From: CAZJDM01 sp964544765
GTDB taxonomy: Bacteria > Bdellovibrionota_B > Oligoflexia > CAYFLR01
DNA length: 33,456 nt
Direction: 5' to 3'
Assembly: GCA_964544765.1 (NCBI GenBank)
Contig: CAZJDM010000032.1
Coordinates: 1-33,456 of the forward strand
In this document: piece after piece, positions 24,130 to 32,900 of the stretch
Layout: every line of letters begins with the position of its first letter
Position numbering within the stretch: the first letter of the stretch is position 1
Notes under the pieces: generated by a model
Databases searched by the model: none
What the model was told of the DNA's origin: nothing
The model's input: the letters and a program-made list of their open reading frames with translations, nothing else
Translations under genes and position numbers: made by a program

Positions 24130-25425
24130 TTATGATTGAGGGTTTTGTTCTTTTAAATTGGCCAGCAATTTTTGAGCTTTACTGAATAAAGGATTCGATT
24201 TTAATGAACGTTGAGTATAGGTAATAGCTGTATCAATCTGATGAAGTATTTGGTATAATAGCGCAATATTATAATTTATACGATAGTCATCAGGGATTTC
24301 TCTTAGGACTCGAAAGTAAGTCTTTAAAGCTTGTTCATATTTGGACTGTCTTTTTAAAGCAATAGCCTGTAGATTTAAGACTTTTACTGATACGTCGGTT
24401 TGCTGAACAATAGTCTCTAAATGCTTTTCTGCCTTATCCGGCATATTGAGATGTAAATAGCTTTTACCTAAAAGCAAATGAATACTTTGATCGAATTTGT
24501 TTATATATTTATGATATCTGTTTATTAAATTTATTAGTTCTTTATATCGACCTTGTTTAAATAAAAACTCACAAAAAAAGGCAATTGCTTCTATCTTTTC
24601 TGGAAAGTCGTCCGTGATTAATTGTTCTGGTATAGAAGACGCGGTTGTTAAGTCGTTTTGTTCTAAAGCATATTGAAATTTTGAATAGTACACTGAAAGG
24701 TTTTTTTCATCGTAAGACAGGGCCTGATTTAAGTGAAATTTCATTTTCTTTATGTTCTTTTCCATTTTATAAATATGACTCAGGTTCATATTACATCTGG
24801 ATGACTGTTGGTTATTACCATAAATTGCTAGTAAGTATTTTTTTGCCAGACTATGATTGTTTTTGATGAATGCTTCATTAGCCAGTGTGTAGTAATGTTC
24901 AATTGAGTTATTGACACCGTATAAGTCCCAACTATTTTCTAATGCCTTGTAAAAATCAATTTTAGAAAAAGGAGAAATTAATATGGAGGTTATACCGTAT
25001 TCTTTAAAAAAGTCGATACTCATTTCGAGTTCAGTTTTCACCAAATCGCGTCTGCCAGAGAACATGATAATGGGTTTGTTGGGAATATCCATTCGATTTT
25101 TTAATTCTTTGACGAATCGCATACTATTCATATTTTGCATTTCATAATCACAAATAACAAAGTCAAATGAATTATCATATGAATTATTATTTAATAAGTT
25201 AATGCCTTGTAATCCGCTGGGCTCGATTGTAAAGATATTGGTGTCATCTTCTAGTCTATATTTAATATCATTTGCTATTTCATAGTTGCTGGTAACGATT
25301 AGAATTCTTTTCAATTTAGGGAACTGGAGGGATTTTAATTTTTCTAGGGCCTTGGCATGTGCTGAACTTCTATGTTGATGCCACATATTTACAATGGTTG
25401 AACGAAGTTGTTTTGAAACCGACAT
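24130..25425 (-). CDS. Receiver-like domain protein with TPR repeats (REC-TPR 2)
   Basis: The protein has 431 aa. Residues 38-160 form a receiver-like fold: RILIVTSNYE, DFVICDYEMQNMNS with D93 at the phosphate site, and ISPF near the end. About seven TPR-type repeats follow from roughly residue 165 to 430 (YTLANEAFIKNNHSLAKKYL through INYNIALLYQILHQI). The acidic pair is lost (TSN at 45-47) and the conserved Lys of the KP motif is Ser (ISP), so Mg2+ binding and phospho-signalling are probably weak or absent. It shares the REC-TPR layout with the gene at 5945-7108 but has lost different receiver residues. No DNA-binding domain is present. It is the first gene of an operon with a small outer-membrane barrel, which suggests a role at the envelope. 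This is inference. Confidence 0.8.
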   Translation of the reverse strand: MSVSKQLRSTIVNMWHQHRSSAHAKALEKLKSLQFPKLKRILIVTSNYEIANDIKYRLEDDTNIFTIEPSGLQGINLLNNNSYDNSFDFVICDYEMQNMNSMRFVKELKNRMDIPNKPIIMFSGRRDLVKTELEMSIDFFKEYGITSILISPFSKIDFYKALENSWDLYGVNNSIEHYYTLANEAFIKNNHSLAKKYLLAIYGNNQQSSRCNMNLSHIYKMEKNIKKMKFHLNQALSYDEKNLSVYYSKFQYALEQNDLTTASSIPEQLITDDFPEKIEAIAFFCEFLFKQGRYKELINLINRYHKYINKFDQSIHLLLGKSYLHLNMPDKAEKHLETIVQQTDVSVKVLNLQAIALKRQSKYEQALKTYFRVLREIPDDYRINYNIALLYQILHQIDTAITYTQRSLKSNPLFSKAQKLLANLKEQNPQS

Positions 25426-25465
25426 TATTCAGGCCCACCTATGATTATAATAATTATTAATTTAA

Positions 25466-27715
25466 TTATTGCATAATTTTGGCTATCCGAACACCATTCT
25501 TATTATAAATGGTTCTGGTGTACTTCTTTAAAAATCGCTCAAGAGTATATAAGCTATAGGCGATAAAATCTCGATTTACTTTAGTCTTTCTCAAGACCCA
25601 AGAGTAAAATCCTCGATTATATAGAATATGAGTTATACCATCTTTTTGCAGATTAGCAAGTAATCGCTGGTAATCTTCCTTGGCTTGGATCATTCGTTTG
25701 GCCCAGGTAGAGCCGTATCTACTGTTATCAGGGATAAATTTGCAGTTTAGTAAATAACCTTTTTCTTCTCCCACCATTAAAATAAGATCCTTTGGAGACA
25801 TAATACCTTTATTAATAAAACCATTAATGTTTTTAATGGCCCTAGGCATTGCTGGGGTAGAGTTATAACCTACTTTAGCGATCCAGCTCATTCTATCCAG
25901 TTTACCTGTTAAGTAAGATGTTCCTCTCATAGATTGGTATTTTTTCCACTCTTTTTGATGGTTGGAACATGCTACATAACTAATTGCCAGAAACCATAGT
26001 AGATACCACCAGTGCAGGCGGAAATTACGAATATTAAAGGTAGTAGAGTTAGTAGAGGTAGTGGATGTAGTAGAGGTTATAAAGGGCCTAAAGGTCGTAG
26101 GTAGAAGTCTGGTGTTTAACAAAGAGCCCATTTTTTCAATAACTATCGCTGAACCGATCGCAAAAAGGGGTAATATAGGCAGTAAATATCGAAGTAGAAA
26201 AGTGCGACTTCCTATTATTAAAAACAAAATCATTCCACCGGCAAATAACCAATTACTACTTTTATCTCTTCTGAATAATGGAACCAAAAAAAAGAGGAAT
26301 ACAAAGGGGCTTAAAAAGTGCAATGGCTTGCGTGCGTAGAGGTTGGGTCTTTGCCAAACGTCATATAAATTGAAAAAATGAGTAGGAATATTTTGTTGGT
26401 GATTTCTGCGTTTGATTCTCTTTTTGTATTTAAAGATTGGATCATCCGGTTGATCAGAGCGCTTTTGGGCTATCAATTGGGATAATTCTTGTTTGAGTTG
26501 TTTGGGCTGGTTGTTATTGTCAATATAGTATCTGCCCTTTAGTAAGGGGTAAATAGGGTCCTTTAAGATGATAGCATTACGTATGTACCAAAAACCGGTG
26601 GGTAAGAGTAAAATGACGATAGCAATTACTAAGGGTCGATAGAAATTTTGCGATGAGTGTTTTTGCGGTGAGTGTTTTTGTGTTGAGTGTTTAATTATCC
26701 TTGAACCGATCAATAAAATAAAAAGTCCTAAAATGGCAACATTAAAGACAGCTGTATACTTGGTGCCTAAACTCAAGCTGCAAGCAATGGCTGTAAAACA
26801 TAAGAAGACGGGCTGTTTAGTATTTTCGATCCAAATTAGAAATCCATAAAAAGCCATTAGTAAGAAAAGAGCCAAAAACCCGTCAATTCTTGGATCAATA
26901 CCGAGTTCCATTAGTATGTTGTTGGATAAAATAATTAAAAACGCGGTATATCCTGCCCATTTACCAGCTAAACGCTGAGTCAGAGCATAACCAGCTAGAG
27001 CGGTTAATAATATGGTGACTAAATTAAACGGTATGATCGCGGTTTCAGCGTCTAACAGCATAAATAGTGAATAAAATAAATGGATGTTACCGGGCATGGA
27101 TGTATATGGTGTAGATGGTGATATATGGAGTAAACTTTGTTGGGTAAAAAGTTTTGCGTTAGGTAGATGGTATATAGCGGAGTCCCAATCAGCATTAGGC
27201 AGTAGACTTTGTAAAAAGTAGGGAACCAACCACCATGTTAGTAATAGACTTACCATAACCATTATTGTTAATGGTAAATAGTTATGAGAAGAGAACCATC
27301 TTTGATAAGAATTGGTTGGTTGATGAGGAGAACTGGTTGTTGATTGGCTGTCTCGGTACCATTGTATTAATACAAAAATAATGGATATTAGAGATGCTGA
27401 TAGGTAGATTACAACCGAGGACCAATTTAACATCCCCCAGATTCCAATAAAAATAAAATAGATCGAGCTTGTGTATAGACCCGTTATATAACTAAATAAG
27501 ATTGATTCAATTTTCCCGTTCCATATTATGGCAGAAAATGGTTGGGTAGAGGATAATTCATCGAGAGATTGAGTAGGATTTATATGTATATTTGTATTTG
27601 TATGTGTAAATTTATTTAAAATTCTAATCAGAATTTTATGTAAGAAAATCCAGCCGATGAAAAATTGAATAATGATAAAACATATAGCTATAATATAACC
27701 GAAGCTATGCTCCAT
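25466..27715 (-). CDS. GT-C-type multi-pass membrane glycosyltransferase, long
   Basis: The protein has 749 aa and a dozen or so hydrophobic segments. The first large loop has NADWDSAIYHLPNAK with D176 and D178, the acidic-loop pattern of GT-C glycosyltransferases that use lipid-linked sugars (GT39/ArnT-like). A hydrophilic C-terminal domain of about 170 residues follows the last membrane segments. Two short tandem-repeat tracts lie in the coding frame: a period-15 repeat giving KHSTQKHSPQKHSS (26652-26692) and a T/S-rich tract (26041-26077) giving TSTTSTTSTNSTT. The acceptor and sugar donor are unknown. Two other GT-C-like genes lie nearby (27767, 31213), which suggests an envelope glycan or protein-glycosylation locus. 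Confidence 0.75.
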   Translation of the reverse strand: MEHSFGYIIAICFIIIQFFIGWIFLHKILIRILNKFTHTNTNIHINPTQSLDELSSTQPFSAIIWNGKIESILFSYITGLYTSSIYFIFIGIWGMLNWSSVVIYLSASLISIIFVLIQWYRDSQSTTSSPHQPTNSYQRWFSSHNYLPLTIMVMVSLLLTWWLVPYFLQSLLPNADWDSAIYHLPNAKLFTQQSLLHISPSTPYTSMPGNIHLFYSLFMLLDAETAIIPFNLVTILLTALAGYALTQRLAGKWAGYTAFLIILSNNILMELGIDPRIDGFLALFLLMAFYGFLIWIENTKQPVFLCFTAIACSLSLGTKYTAVFNVAILGLFILLIGSRIIKHSTQKHSPQKHSSQNFYRPLVIAIVILLLPTGFWYIRNAIILKDPIYPLLKGRYYIDNNNQPKQLKQELSQLIAQKRSDQPDDPIFKYKKRIKRRNHQQNIPTHFFNLYDVWQRPNLYARKPLHFLSPFVFLFFLVPLFRRDKSSNWLFAGGMILFLIIGSRTFLLRYLLPILPLFAIGSAIVIEKMGSLLNTRLLPTTFRPFITSTTSTTSTNSTTFNIRNFRLHWWYLLWFLAISYVACSNHQKEWKKYQSMRGTSYLTGKLDRMSWIAKVGYNSTPAMPRAIKNINGFINKGIMSPKDLILMVGEEKGYLLNCKFIPDNSRYGSTWAKRMIQAKEDYQRLLANLQKDGITHILYNRGFYSWVLRKTKVNRDFIAYSLYTLERFLKKYTRTIYNKNGVRIAKIMQ
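26041..26077. repeat. In-frame Thr/Ser microsatellite in GT-C gene
   Basis: A run of imperfect TAG/AGG triplets encodes TSTTSTTSTNSTT on the minus strand. The 3-base unit keeps the frame when copies are gained or lost. It lies between membrane segments, so length change would alter a loop. Confidence 0.6.
26652..26692. repeat. In-frame 15-bp tandem repeat (KHSxQ) in GT-C gene
   Basis: About 2.7 copies of a 15-bp unit, GAGTGTTTTTGCGGT-like, encode KHSTQ, KHSPQ and KHSSQ on the minus strand, in a loop of the GT-C protein. Confidence 0.6.
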
Positions 27716-27766
27716 AACAACTCCAGATTGACTCTTTCAATTATGTAATGATACTATGCATGGAAT

Positions 27767-29086
27767 ATGAGAAAAAGTTTTTTTTTAAATTTTTGGTTTC
27801 CAGCAATAATACTGCTGTGTCTTAGCATCCCTTTTTTCCAGAATATAAGCAAGCAAGGTTTTCATGGAGATGAAAGCTGGTGGATTGGTGATGCGCGCTA
27901 TTTCAATCTATTTTTTATAAAAAGAGATTTTAATGATTCGATTTGGTTTCGCTCTATGTCTTTTGATCAACCGCAAATAGGAAGGTTTTTAATAGCTTTG
28001 CCCATTTGGTTGGCCGGAGGAAAAGAGTTAATACAAAAAGCAGCAAGTATTAAAAAATGGGTCTTTGAAAGATCCAAACAATGGAACATCAACCAAGGAA
28101 GAGTCACTAGTTCAGATATTCTTAAGCCAGTTCGTTTGATGAATGCTTTCTGGGGGCTTTTGACATGTTTAATTGTATATTTTATCGGTAAGAATTTAGT
28201 AAATATATATGTAGGGATGATTGCCGCTTTACTTTTAGGACTTAATCCTTTGATGATAAGTTGTTGCCGAAAGGCCATGACAGATGCTCCACTTATCTTT
28301 TTTATGACCCTAACAGTGTTATTAATGATTAAATGGTATCAGGGTATTATCAATAATCGTCCAGCTTATCAAAATTACCTTTTGAGTATCTTAATGGGTA
28401 TTAGTATAGGAACAGCTATTGGGATCAAATTGAATGGCGGTTTATTATTGTTTCTTTTGTTAGCGGGAGTAATCTTATTACTGATCAATTTGATGATATG
28501 CAGACGAATGGAAAATTTTGGTGGGACACGAGTTTTTGGTGGAACGCGTATTATTCTCTCTTTTTTGATTGTATGCATGATAGCTAGTTCAACATTCATT
28601 TCATTTTCGCCCAATTTCTATGCTAATCCGTTTAAAAGCGCTGTCCGTATGATAAAAATGCGAAGTAAAGGCATTGCCAGCCATGGTAAACGTCATCCCA
28701 GGGGTTTATATACCCTTTCAAAAAAAACAGCTTCTGTATTGTATAGAACTCTAATGGGAAACTTTACAACTTTGGCTTCTTTTATAAATGTTCCTTTTGA
28801 GTTAATTTTTTTTCTTGTAGGTTGTGTGACTCTGATTGGGATCGAGTGGAAGTCTTTTAAGATTTCTCAACAATTTGGGTTAACTAGTTTAATCCTATTT
28901 TGGGTAGTAATTATCTTTTTAGGCGTGATAATATGGATACCCTTTTCCTACTCCCGTTATTATTTGCCGGTTATCCCTCCTCTATCTATAGTGTGTGCTA
29001 CAGCTATTGCATATTTGATAAATATAATAATCCATCTAAAACTACCATCAATGATATTAAGTTGGTTATCTAGTTTGAGAGTATAA
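27767..29086 (+). CDS. GT39/PMT-like membrane glycosyltransferase
   Basis: The protein has 439 aa with about 8-10 hydrophobic segments. Its first periplasmic loop reads GFHGDESWWIGDARYF with D35 and E36, the acidic pair expected for GT39/ArnT-type enzymes, and then DQPQIGRFLIALPIWLAGG, which resembles the (K/D)PPL-(G/A) loop of the PMT_2 family. Membrane helix TAIGIKLNGGLLLFLLL fits the GIK/Y segment seen in relatives. The likely role is transfer of a sugar from a polyprenyl-phosphate donor. It is divergent from the long GT-C gene with a 51-bp gap, so both may share control. The ATG has only a weak ATGGA ribosome binding site. Confidence 0.78.
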   Translation: MRKSFFLNFWFPAIILLCLSIPFFQNISKQGFHGDESWWIGDARYFNLFFIKRDFNDSIWFRSMSFDQPQIGRFLIALPIWLAGGKELIQKAASIKKWVFERSKQWNINQGRVTSSDILKPVRLMNAFWGLLTCLIVYFIGKNLVNIYVGMIAALLLGLNPLMISCCRKAMTDAPLIFFMTLTVLLMIKWYQGIINNRPAYQNYLLSILMGISIGTAIGIKLNGGLLLFLLLAGVILLLINLMICRRMENFGGTRVFGGTRIILSFLIVCMIASSTFISFSPNFYANPFKSAVRMIKMRSKGIASHGKRHPRGLYTLSKKTASVLYRTLMGNFTTLASFINVPFELIFFLVGCVTLIGIEWKSFKISQQFGLTSLILFWVVIIFLGVIIWIPFSYSRYYLPVIPPLSIVCATAIAYLINIIIHLKLPSMILSWLSSLRV

Positions 29087-29422
29087 GTAAACTCAGTTTG
29101 TTTATACCGGTTGTATTCTATTGGTTTTTCCCAAAAGAAATCCACTTCTTTAAGCATATGATACGGTCATTTTAATACCAACTATTTTAGAGTCCCCCTG
29201 GTTTGTAACAGCATCTGTCAGCGTTTTATATTCGGTTTTGGTTGTCTTTGGACTTTTGGATTGGATGGACGCGAGTGCCCATCCCGTGTCAATCCCAAGC
29301 CAACTAGATTATCTACTTTTTGCTGAAACTACAGATTTTGTAGCTGGCAAATAATTAATGTTATATAAAGATTAAGTCAATACTTAAATGCAAATAAGTG
29401 TGTAGTATATTTATATAATTGA
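29087..29422. other. Gene-poor intergenic region with one weak open frame
   Basis: This 336-bp gap follows the PMT-like gene and ends at the stop of the solute-binding-type gene. It contains one 66-codon plus-strand frame (29154-29354), described separately. No strong terminator or promoter could be picked out. Confidence 0.5.
29154..29354 (+). other. Unstarted open frame, possible gene remnant
   Basis: A frame of 66 codons runs without a start (the only ATG is internal), reading through ESPWFVTASVSVLYSVLVV and SIPSQLDYLLFAETTDFV before its stop. It has one hydrophobic stretch and is less AT-rich than its neighbours. It could be the end of a decayed membrane protein or a chance frame. I have no family match. 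Confidence 0.2.
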
Positions 29423-31210
29423 TCAATATTTGAGGGTAATAATATATTTCATTGTTGGTTCAAATAAAAGAGTTGCAAAGTACTGGTTGAAGAGAAATCG
29501 ATCTAAACTTCTTAGAGCTTCAGTTCGGATTTTGTTATCGAGGGAAAAGATATAACTATAAGGAGATTTTTGGGTTTTGACAGCCTCCTGCTTCTCCTCA
29601 GTATTCGTAATATTTTTTGTGCTGTCTTTAAATTTATCTTTAGTATTGTCTATAGTGTTGTCTTTAGCGTTGTACTTAGCGCTGTACTTAGCGTTGTACT
29701 TAGTGATATCTTCGGTATTACCTTTGGTGTTGTCATTGGTATTGTCTTCGATATTTCCTGTTGAGAGAATATCCTCTTTTAGCTTTTCTAAAATAGAGGT
29801 AGGAAGAACTGATCCATAGAGAACGAAAGGATCAATACTTGGGGATAAAGTGGTTGAAAACATGATTGCTTGATATGATTTCTCTTTAATTGATTGGAGA
29901 TATTTTTGTTTATTTAATTTCTTTAATTTTACTTTAATACCATTTTTCCCAAAATTCTCCTTAATTATTTCACCTACCTTAATAGCTAAATAATTAGGAG
30001 GTAGGGAGAGAGTGAATGAAAGATTTTTTATTTTCTTCCTTTTTATATTGATTGAATACCCGGCATCTTTAATTAAAGGTAATGCCGATGAGGGTTGATA
30101 AAAAAGTTGAGGATTACTGCCATGGTAAATAGAGCGATTGCCCCAAAAGGAATGGGCATAATCAAGCGAATGTTGAAATAGATTTTTGTTGATGGATTGA
30201 CGGTTAATTAACAATGATAGAGCTTGTCTAATCTTTATATTCTTTATATTCTTTAAATTTCTCAATGGTTTTACTTTTTTTCTATTCTTTTTACTCTTTC
30301 TATACATTTTACCTTTCAATGCTTTTATTTGGGTGTTCCAAATTATCATCGAAATAGACCTGGATGTTTTAAGAGGTTGCTGTTCGATTTGTAATTTAGC
30401 TTTAAATTTGGATGGAATTCTGTTCATTTCATCAAAGGACAAAGAGATATAATCTAACTGTTTATTAACTATTAAGGATATAACTTTATTTAAATTATTA
30501 CTTTGGATAAAGTTTATAATTTTCTCGGAACTGGGATTTTGGGGTTTTAAGGTAATCTTATCTCTGGTTTGTTGAACAATATAACCTCCCATTGTTTTAA
30601 CAGGAAAAATAAAAATTTTAGTTAAGAGGGTACTGAGACTCAAATAATGCGGATAGCGTAAATATATAGTTATTTTGTCACCATCTACTTTGATATCTTG
30701 AATATTATTGAAAAAGGTCTTGTTGGTTGCTGATCTTTGATTTTTTTTGTTACCTAAATTGCCAAATCTTGGTTCCTTCTTACCTGCTTCTTGATATTGG
30801 AAGAGTGATTTAACAAGCTGCTTTGTTGAGCCGTAATACCATGAGAGTTTTTTGTTTAACTCTATAATAATTATTTTTTCAGTAGTATCTATCTCCCATT
30901 TTTTTGCAATAGATGGATTAAAAGTGTCATTGTGATATGTAGCCAACGTTTTGTAAAGAAAAGGTAAAACAGGATTTGGCGTACTTTCCTTTAAAGGGTG
31001 CAAACTAGAGGGCAACCTGGTGACCAAATAGTTGATCTGGGTGTTGGTTTCACCAAAACCTTTGATGCCATAATGCCAATAGTTCTGAGGTTTGATTCGA
31101 TGAGTATTAAGAGAGTCTTTGTTTTTAGGATCAATTTCATTGGCAAATAAAAACGTGGTCATGTAGTTGATATTAAGAAAACATAGAATGAAAAAAAGAC
31201 GTTTTGGCAT
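29423..31210 (-). CDS. SBP_bac_5-type extracellular solute-binding protein with repeat insertion
   Basis: The protein has 595 aa with a signal peptide (RLFFILCFLNINYMTTFLFA). Segments such as LHPLKESTPNPVLPFLYKTL, FNPSIAKKWEIDTTEKIIII, KIRQALSLLINRQSI and LIKDAGYSI are typical of family 5 (peptide/nickel/oligopeptide) binding proteins of ABC importers. No permease or ATPase gene is adjacent, so it may be an orphan or act as a periplasmic chaperone or sensor. In the C-terminal lobe, a stretch of about 50 residues is a tetrapeptide repeat (NTND, NTKG, NTED...), encoded by an imperfect 12-bp tandem repeat. It starts 2 bp after the stop of the STT3-like gene, so the two are an operon. Signal peptide cleavage gives no lipoprotein Cys. 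Confidence 0.75.
   Translation of the reverse strand: MPKRLFFILCFLNINYMTTFLFANEIDPKNKDSLNTHRIKPQNYWHYGIKGFGETNTQINYLVTRLPSSLHPLKESTPNPVLPFLYKTLATYHNDTFNPSIAKKWEIDTTEKIIIIELNKKLSWYYGSTKQLVKSLFQYQEAGKKEPRFGNLGNKKNQRSATNKTFFNNIQDIKVDGDKITIYLRYPHYLSLSTLLTKIFIFPVKTMGGYIVQQTRDKITLKPQNPSSEKIINFIQSNNLNKVISLIVNKQLDYISLSFDEMNRIPSKFKAKLQIEQQPLKTSRSISMIIWNTQIKALKGKMYRKSKKNRKKVKPLRNLKNIKNIKIRQALSLLINRQSINKNLFQHSLDYAHSFWGNRSIYHGSNPQLFYQPSSALPLIKDAGYSINIKRKKIKNLSFTLSLPPNYLAIKVGEIIKENFGKNGIKVKLKKLNKQKYLQSIKEKSYQAIMFSTTLSPSIDPFVLYGSVLPTSILEKLKEDILSTGNIEDNTNDNTKGNTEDITKYNAKYSAKYNAKDNTIDNTKDKFKDSTKNITNTEEKQEAVKTQKSPYSYIFSLDNKIRTEALRSLDRFLFNQYFATLLFEPTMKYIITLKY
29601..29755. repeat. Coding minisatellite, imperfect 12-bp unit
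   Basis: About a dozen imperfect copies of a 12-bp unit (such as GTTGTCTTTAGC or GTTGTACTTAGC on the plus strand) encode NxKD/NxKY tetrapeptides in the solute-binding-type protein. The 12-bp unit keeps the frame when copies are gained or lost. Because every copy is a multiple of 3, the opposite strand is also open, which makes spurious plus-strand frames. Confidence 0.8.
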
Positions 31211-31212
31211 TT

Positions 31213-32814
31213 TTAGGTATCCAGTTTAAAGATATATAATTTTTTAGTGCTATGAACTATGCTAATTTGAGGGTCGCGTTTAATGATAGCTTTTAATCGT
31301 TTAAAATTATTAGTGCAAACCCCGTAAGTGATTTTAAAATCATCGCGTAAAACTTCATAAGTTTGCGAACCAAAGCGTCCATGAGATACCCGATCCCATT
31401 TTCTCCAAATTTTTGGATTCCAATAATACATAAAATTGGGATCCAAAAAAACTAGATAGCGGTTATCATGATTGTAATAAAATAGATCAGGAGCGTCATC
31501 CCAATCACAGGTAAAAATTACCTGCCCCTTGGGAGCATTTTCTTTTAAAAATAAAGCCGCACTTTTATATCGGGATTCTTTGGCTCGAAATTGCCAAGCT
31601 ACATCTTGGTAGGAACGCTGAAATAAAACAGCTAATAGTGCAAATAAAAGGACACCCTGCCAGATAGCATTTACCTTATGTTTTTTATAATATTCCATCG
31701 GATTAAATTGGTTGAGATAGGGAGCAAAGAAAAAAGCACAGAATAATAAAGTTACTGGGATAGAATATTCGGCAAATCTTTTGGAGAAACAAGTTATGAA
31801 AAGTAAACTTAACGAAATAAAAAACAAGCTTCGAGTTTTGGCGTCTGTTTTGGGTGGACGGTAGATAGACATAAAAAAAGCTGTAAAGTAGGGTATAATC
31901 GTAGCCAGATTGACTTCTATTAGCTTTTTAGTATTCATTGGCTTAAACTCCCCACCCATATGGAGATTGACTTTACCATAAGTTCCGGCCCAAAGGACAT
32001 AAAAATTCTGTAGATAAAATACAGTAAAATTATCGGGAAAATAAGGATGAATCATCATGCCGGTCAAGGTGGCGATAAAGGCGGTAGCAGGTGTTTTCCA
32101 GTCTTTTTGCTTTTCAAATAAAAATAGGCTCACGCTAGCAATGGTAGCAAAAATGAAGGGTAAAAGATAAGCAGTATAGGTGGTAGTATAAATAAAGCAT
32201 AATACGGCTAAGTGCTTTAATCTTTTATTGAGAATAAAATGAATTGACCATAATACAAGGATTATGGAGAGAATTTGGGGACGGGGAACATTAGCCCGGT
32301 ATAAGAAATATCCTCCCGAAACAGCTAGAATATAGGTCCAGAATTCGGCAAAACGGATTTTGTTTAGCCTAATGATTATATAAAAACTCATCATGGCAAT
32401 AGAGGCAAATAACACGGCCGCGTATTTAATTCCGCGCATCAAATCCTCAAAATAGGTAAAAGGTATTAGCAGTATATGATATAAAAGTTCTTTATCACTG
32501 AAATTTTCTAACCATAAACTTAAAGTTGCCCATTTAAAATTGGCCATGAAACCTTCGGTTCTGAGTAAATAGGAGTACTTTATATGATAGTATCCGTCTG
32601 TTCCAGGCAGGTAAGGCGATTGGAAATGATAATGATGAAATAATATCAAGGACAGAAAAAAAACAATAAGACTGTCAATGGCGAACATAATCTTTGAGCT
32701 GTTGGCCATTTTTTCCAGGTTGGCTCTCCATATTTCGAGTTTTGTTTTTTTTAGGGCCGAGATCATGTCTTTACTAGCTCCTTGGGTTTTAGTATTAGTT
32801 GTAATCGAAGGCAT
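31213..32814 (-). CDS. STT3/GT-C-like integral membrane protein
   Basis: The protein has 533 aa with around ten hydrophobic segments. After the first membrane helix comes PGTDGYYHIKYSYLLR with D73 and H77. The D-x-x-YYH pattern resembles the first-loop motif of STT3-type oligosaccharyltransferases and related GT-C enzymes. The C-terminal part after the last membrane segment (about 430-533) is soluble with Trp/Asp-rich stretches (TCDWDDAPDLFYYN), like the periplasmic domains of such enzymes. No WWD motif of STT3 was seen, so activity is uncertain. It may be another polyprenyl-sugar-dependent transferase. It is transcribed ahead of the solute-binding-type gene and is divergent from the thioredoxin-like gene. 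Confidence 0.7.
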   Translation of the reverse strand: MPSITTNTKTQGASKDMISALKKTKLEIWRANLEKMANSSKIMFAIDSLIVFFLSLILFHHYHFQSPYLPGTDGYYHIKYSYLLRTEGFMANFKWATLSLWLENFSDKELLYHILLIPFTYFEDLMRGIKYAAVLFASIAMMSFYIIIRLNKIRFAEFWTYILAVSGGYFLYRANVPRPQILSIILVLWSIHFILNKRLKHLAVLCFIYTTTYTAYLLPFIFATIASVSLFLFEKQKDWKTPATAFIATLTGMMIHPYFPDNFTVFYLQNFYVLWAGTYGKVNLHMGGEFKPMNTKKLIEVNLATIIPYFTAFFMSIYRPPKTDAKTRSLFFISLSLLFITCFSKRFAEYSIPVTLLFCAFFFAPYLNQFNPMEYYKKHKVNAIWQGVLLFALLAVLFQRSYQDVAWQFRAKESRYKSAALFLKENAPKGQVIFTCDWDDAPDLFYYNHDNRYLVFLDPNFMYYWNPKIWRKWDRVSHGRFGSQTYEVLRDDFKITYGVCTNNFKRLKAIIKRDPQISIVHSTKKLYIFKLDT

Positions 32815-32900
32815 ATGTTTACTCGGGTAAAAATTATTGATAATGTATTTAAATATAATTTAACCTATGATAACCACCAACATACAGGATTTCTTAAAAT

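Noticed and set aside
26061..26339. 92-codon plus-strand frame
   Set aside because: Opposite the GT-C gene and partly created by its repeat tract.
29601..29755. CRISPR-like repeat array
   Set aside because: The units are 12 bp, contiguous, imperfect and in frame with the binding-protein gene; there are no spacers of uniform length.
29570..29819. Plus-strand open frames of 64 and 80 codons
   Set aside because: They are opposite the coding minisatellite; a repeat unit that is a multiple of 3 keeps several frames open. No ribosome binding site or real protein composition.
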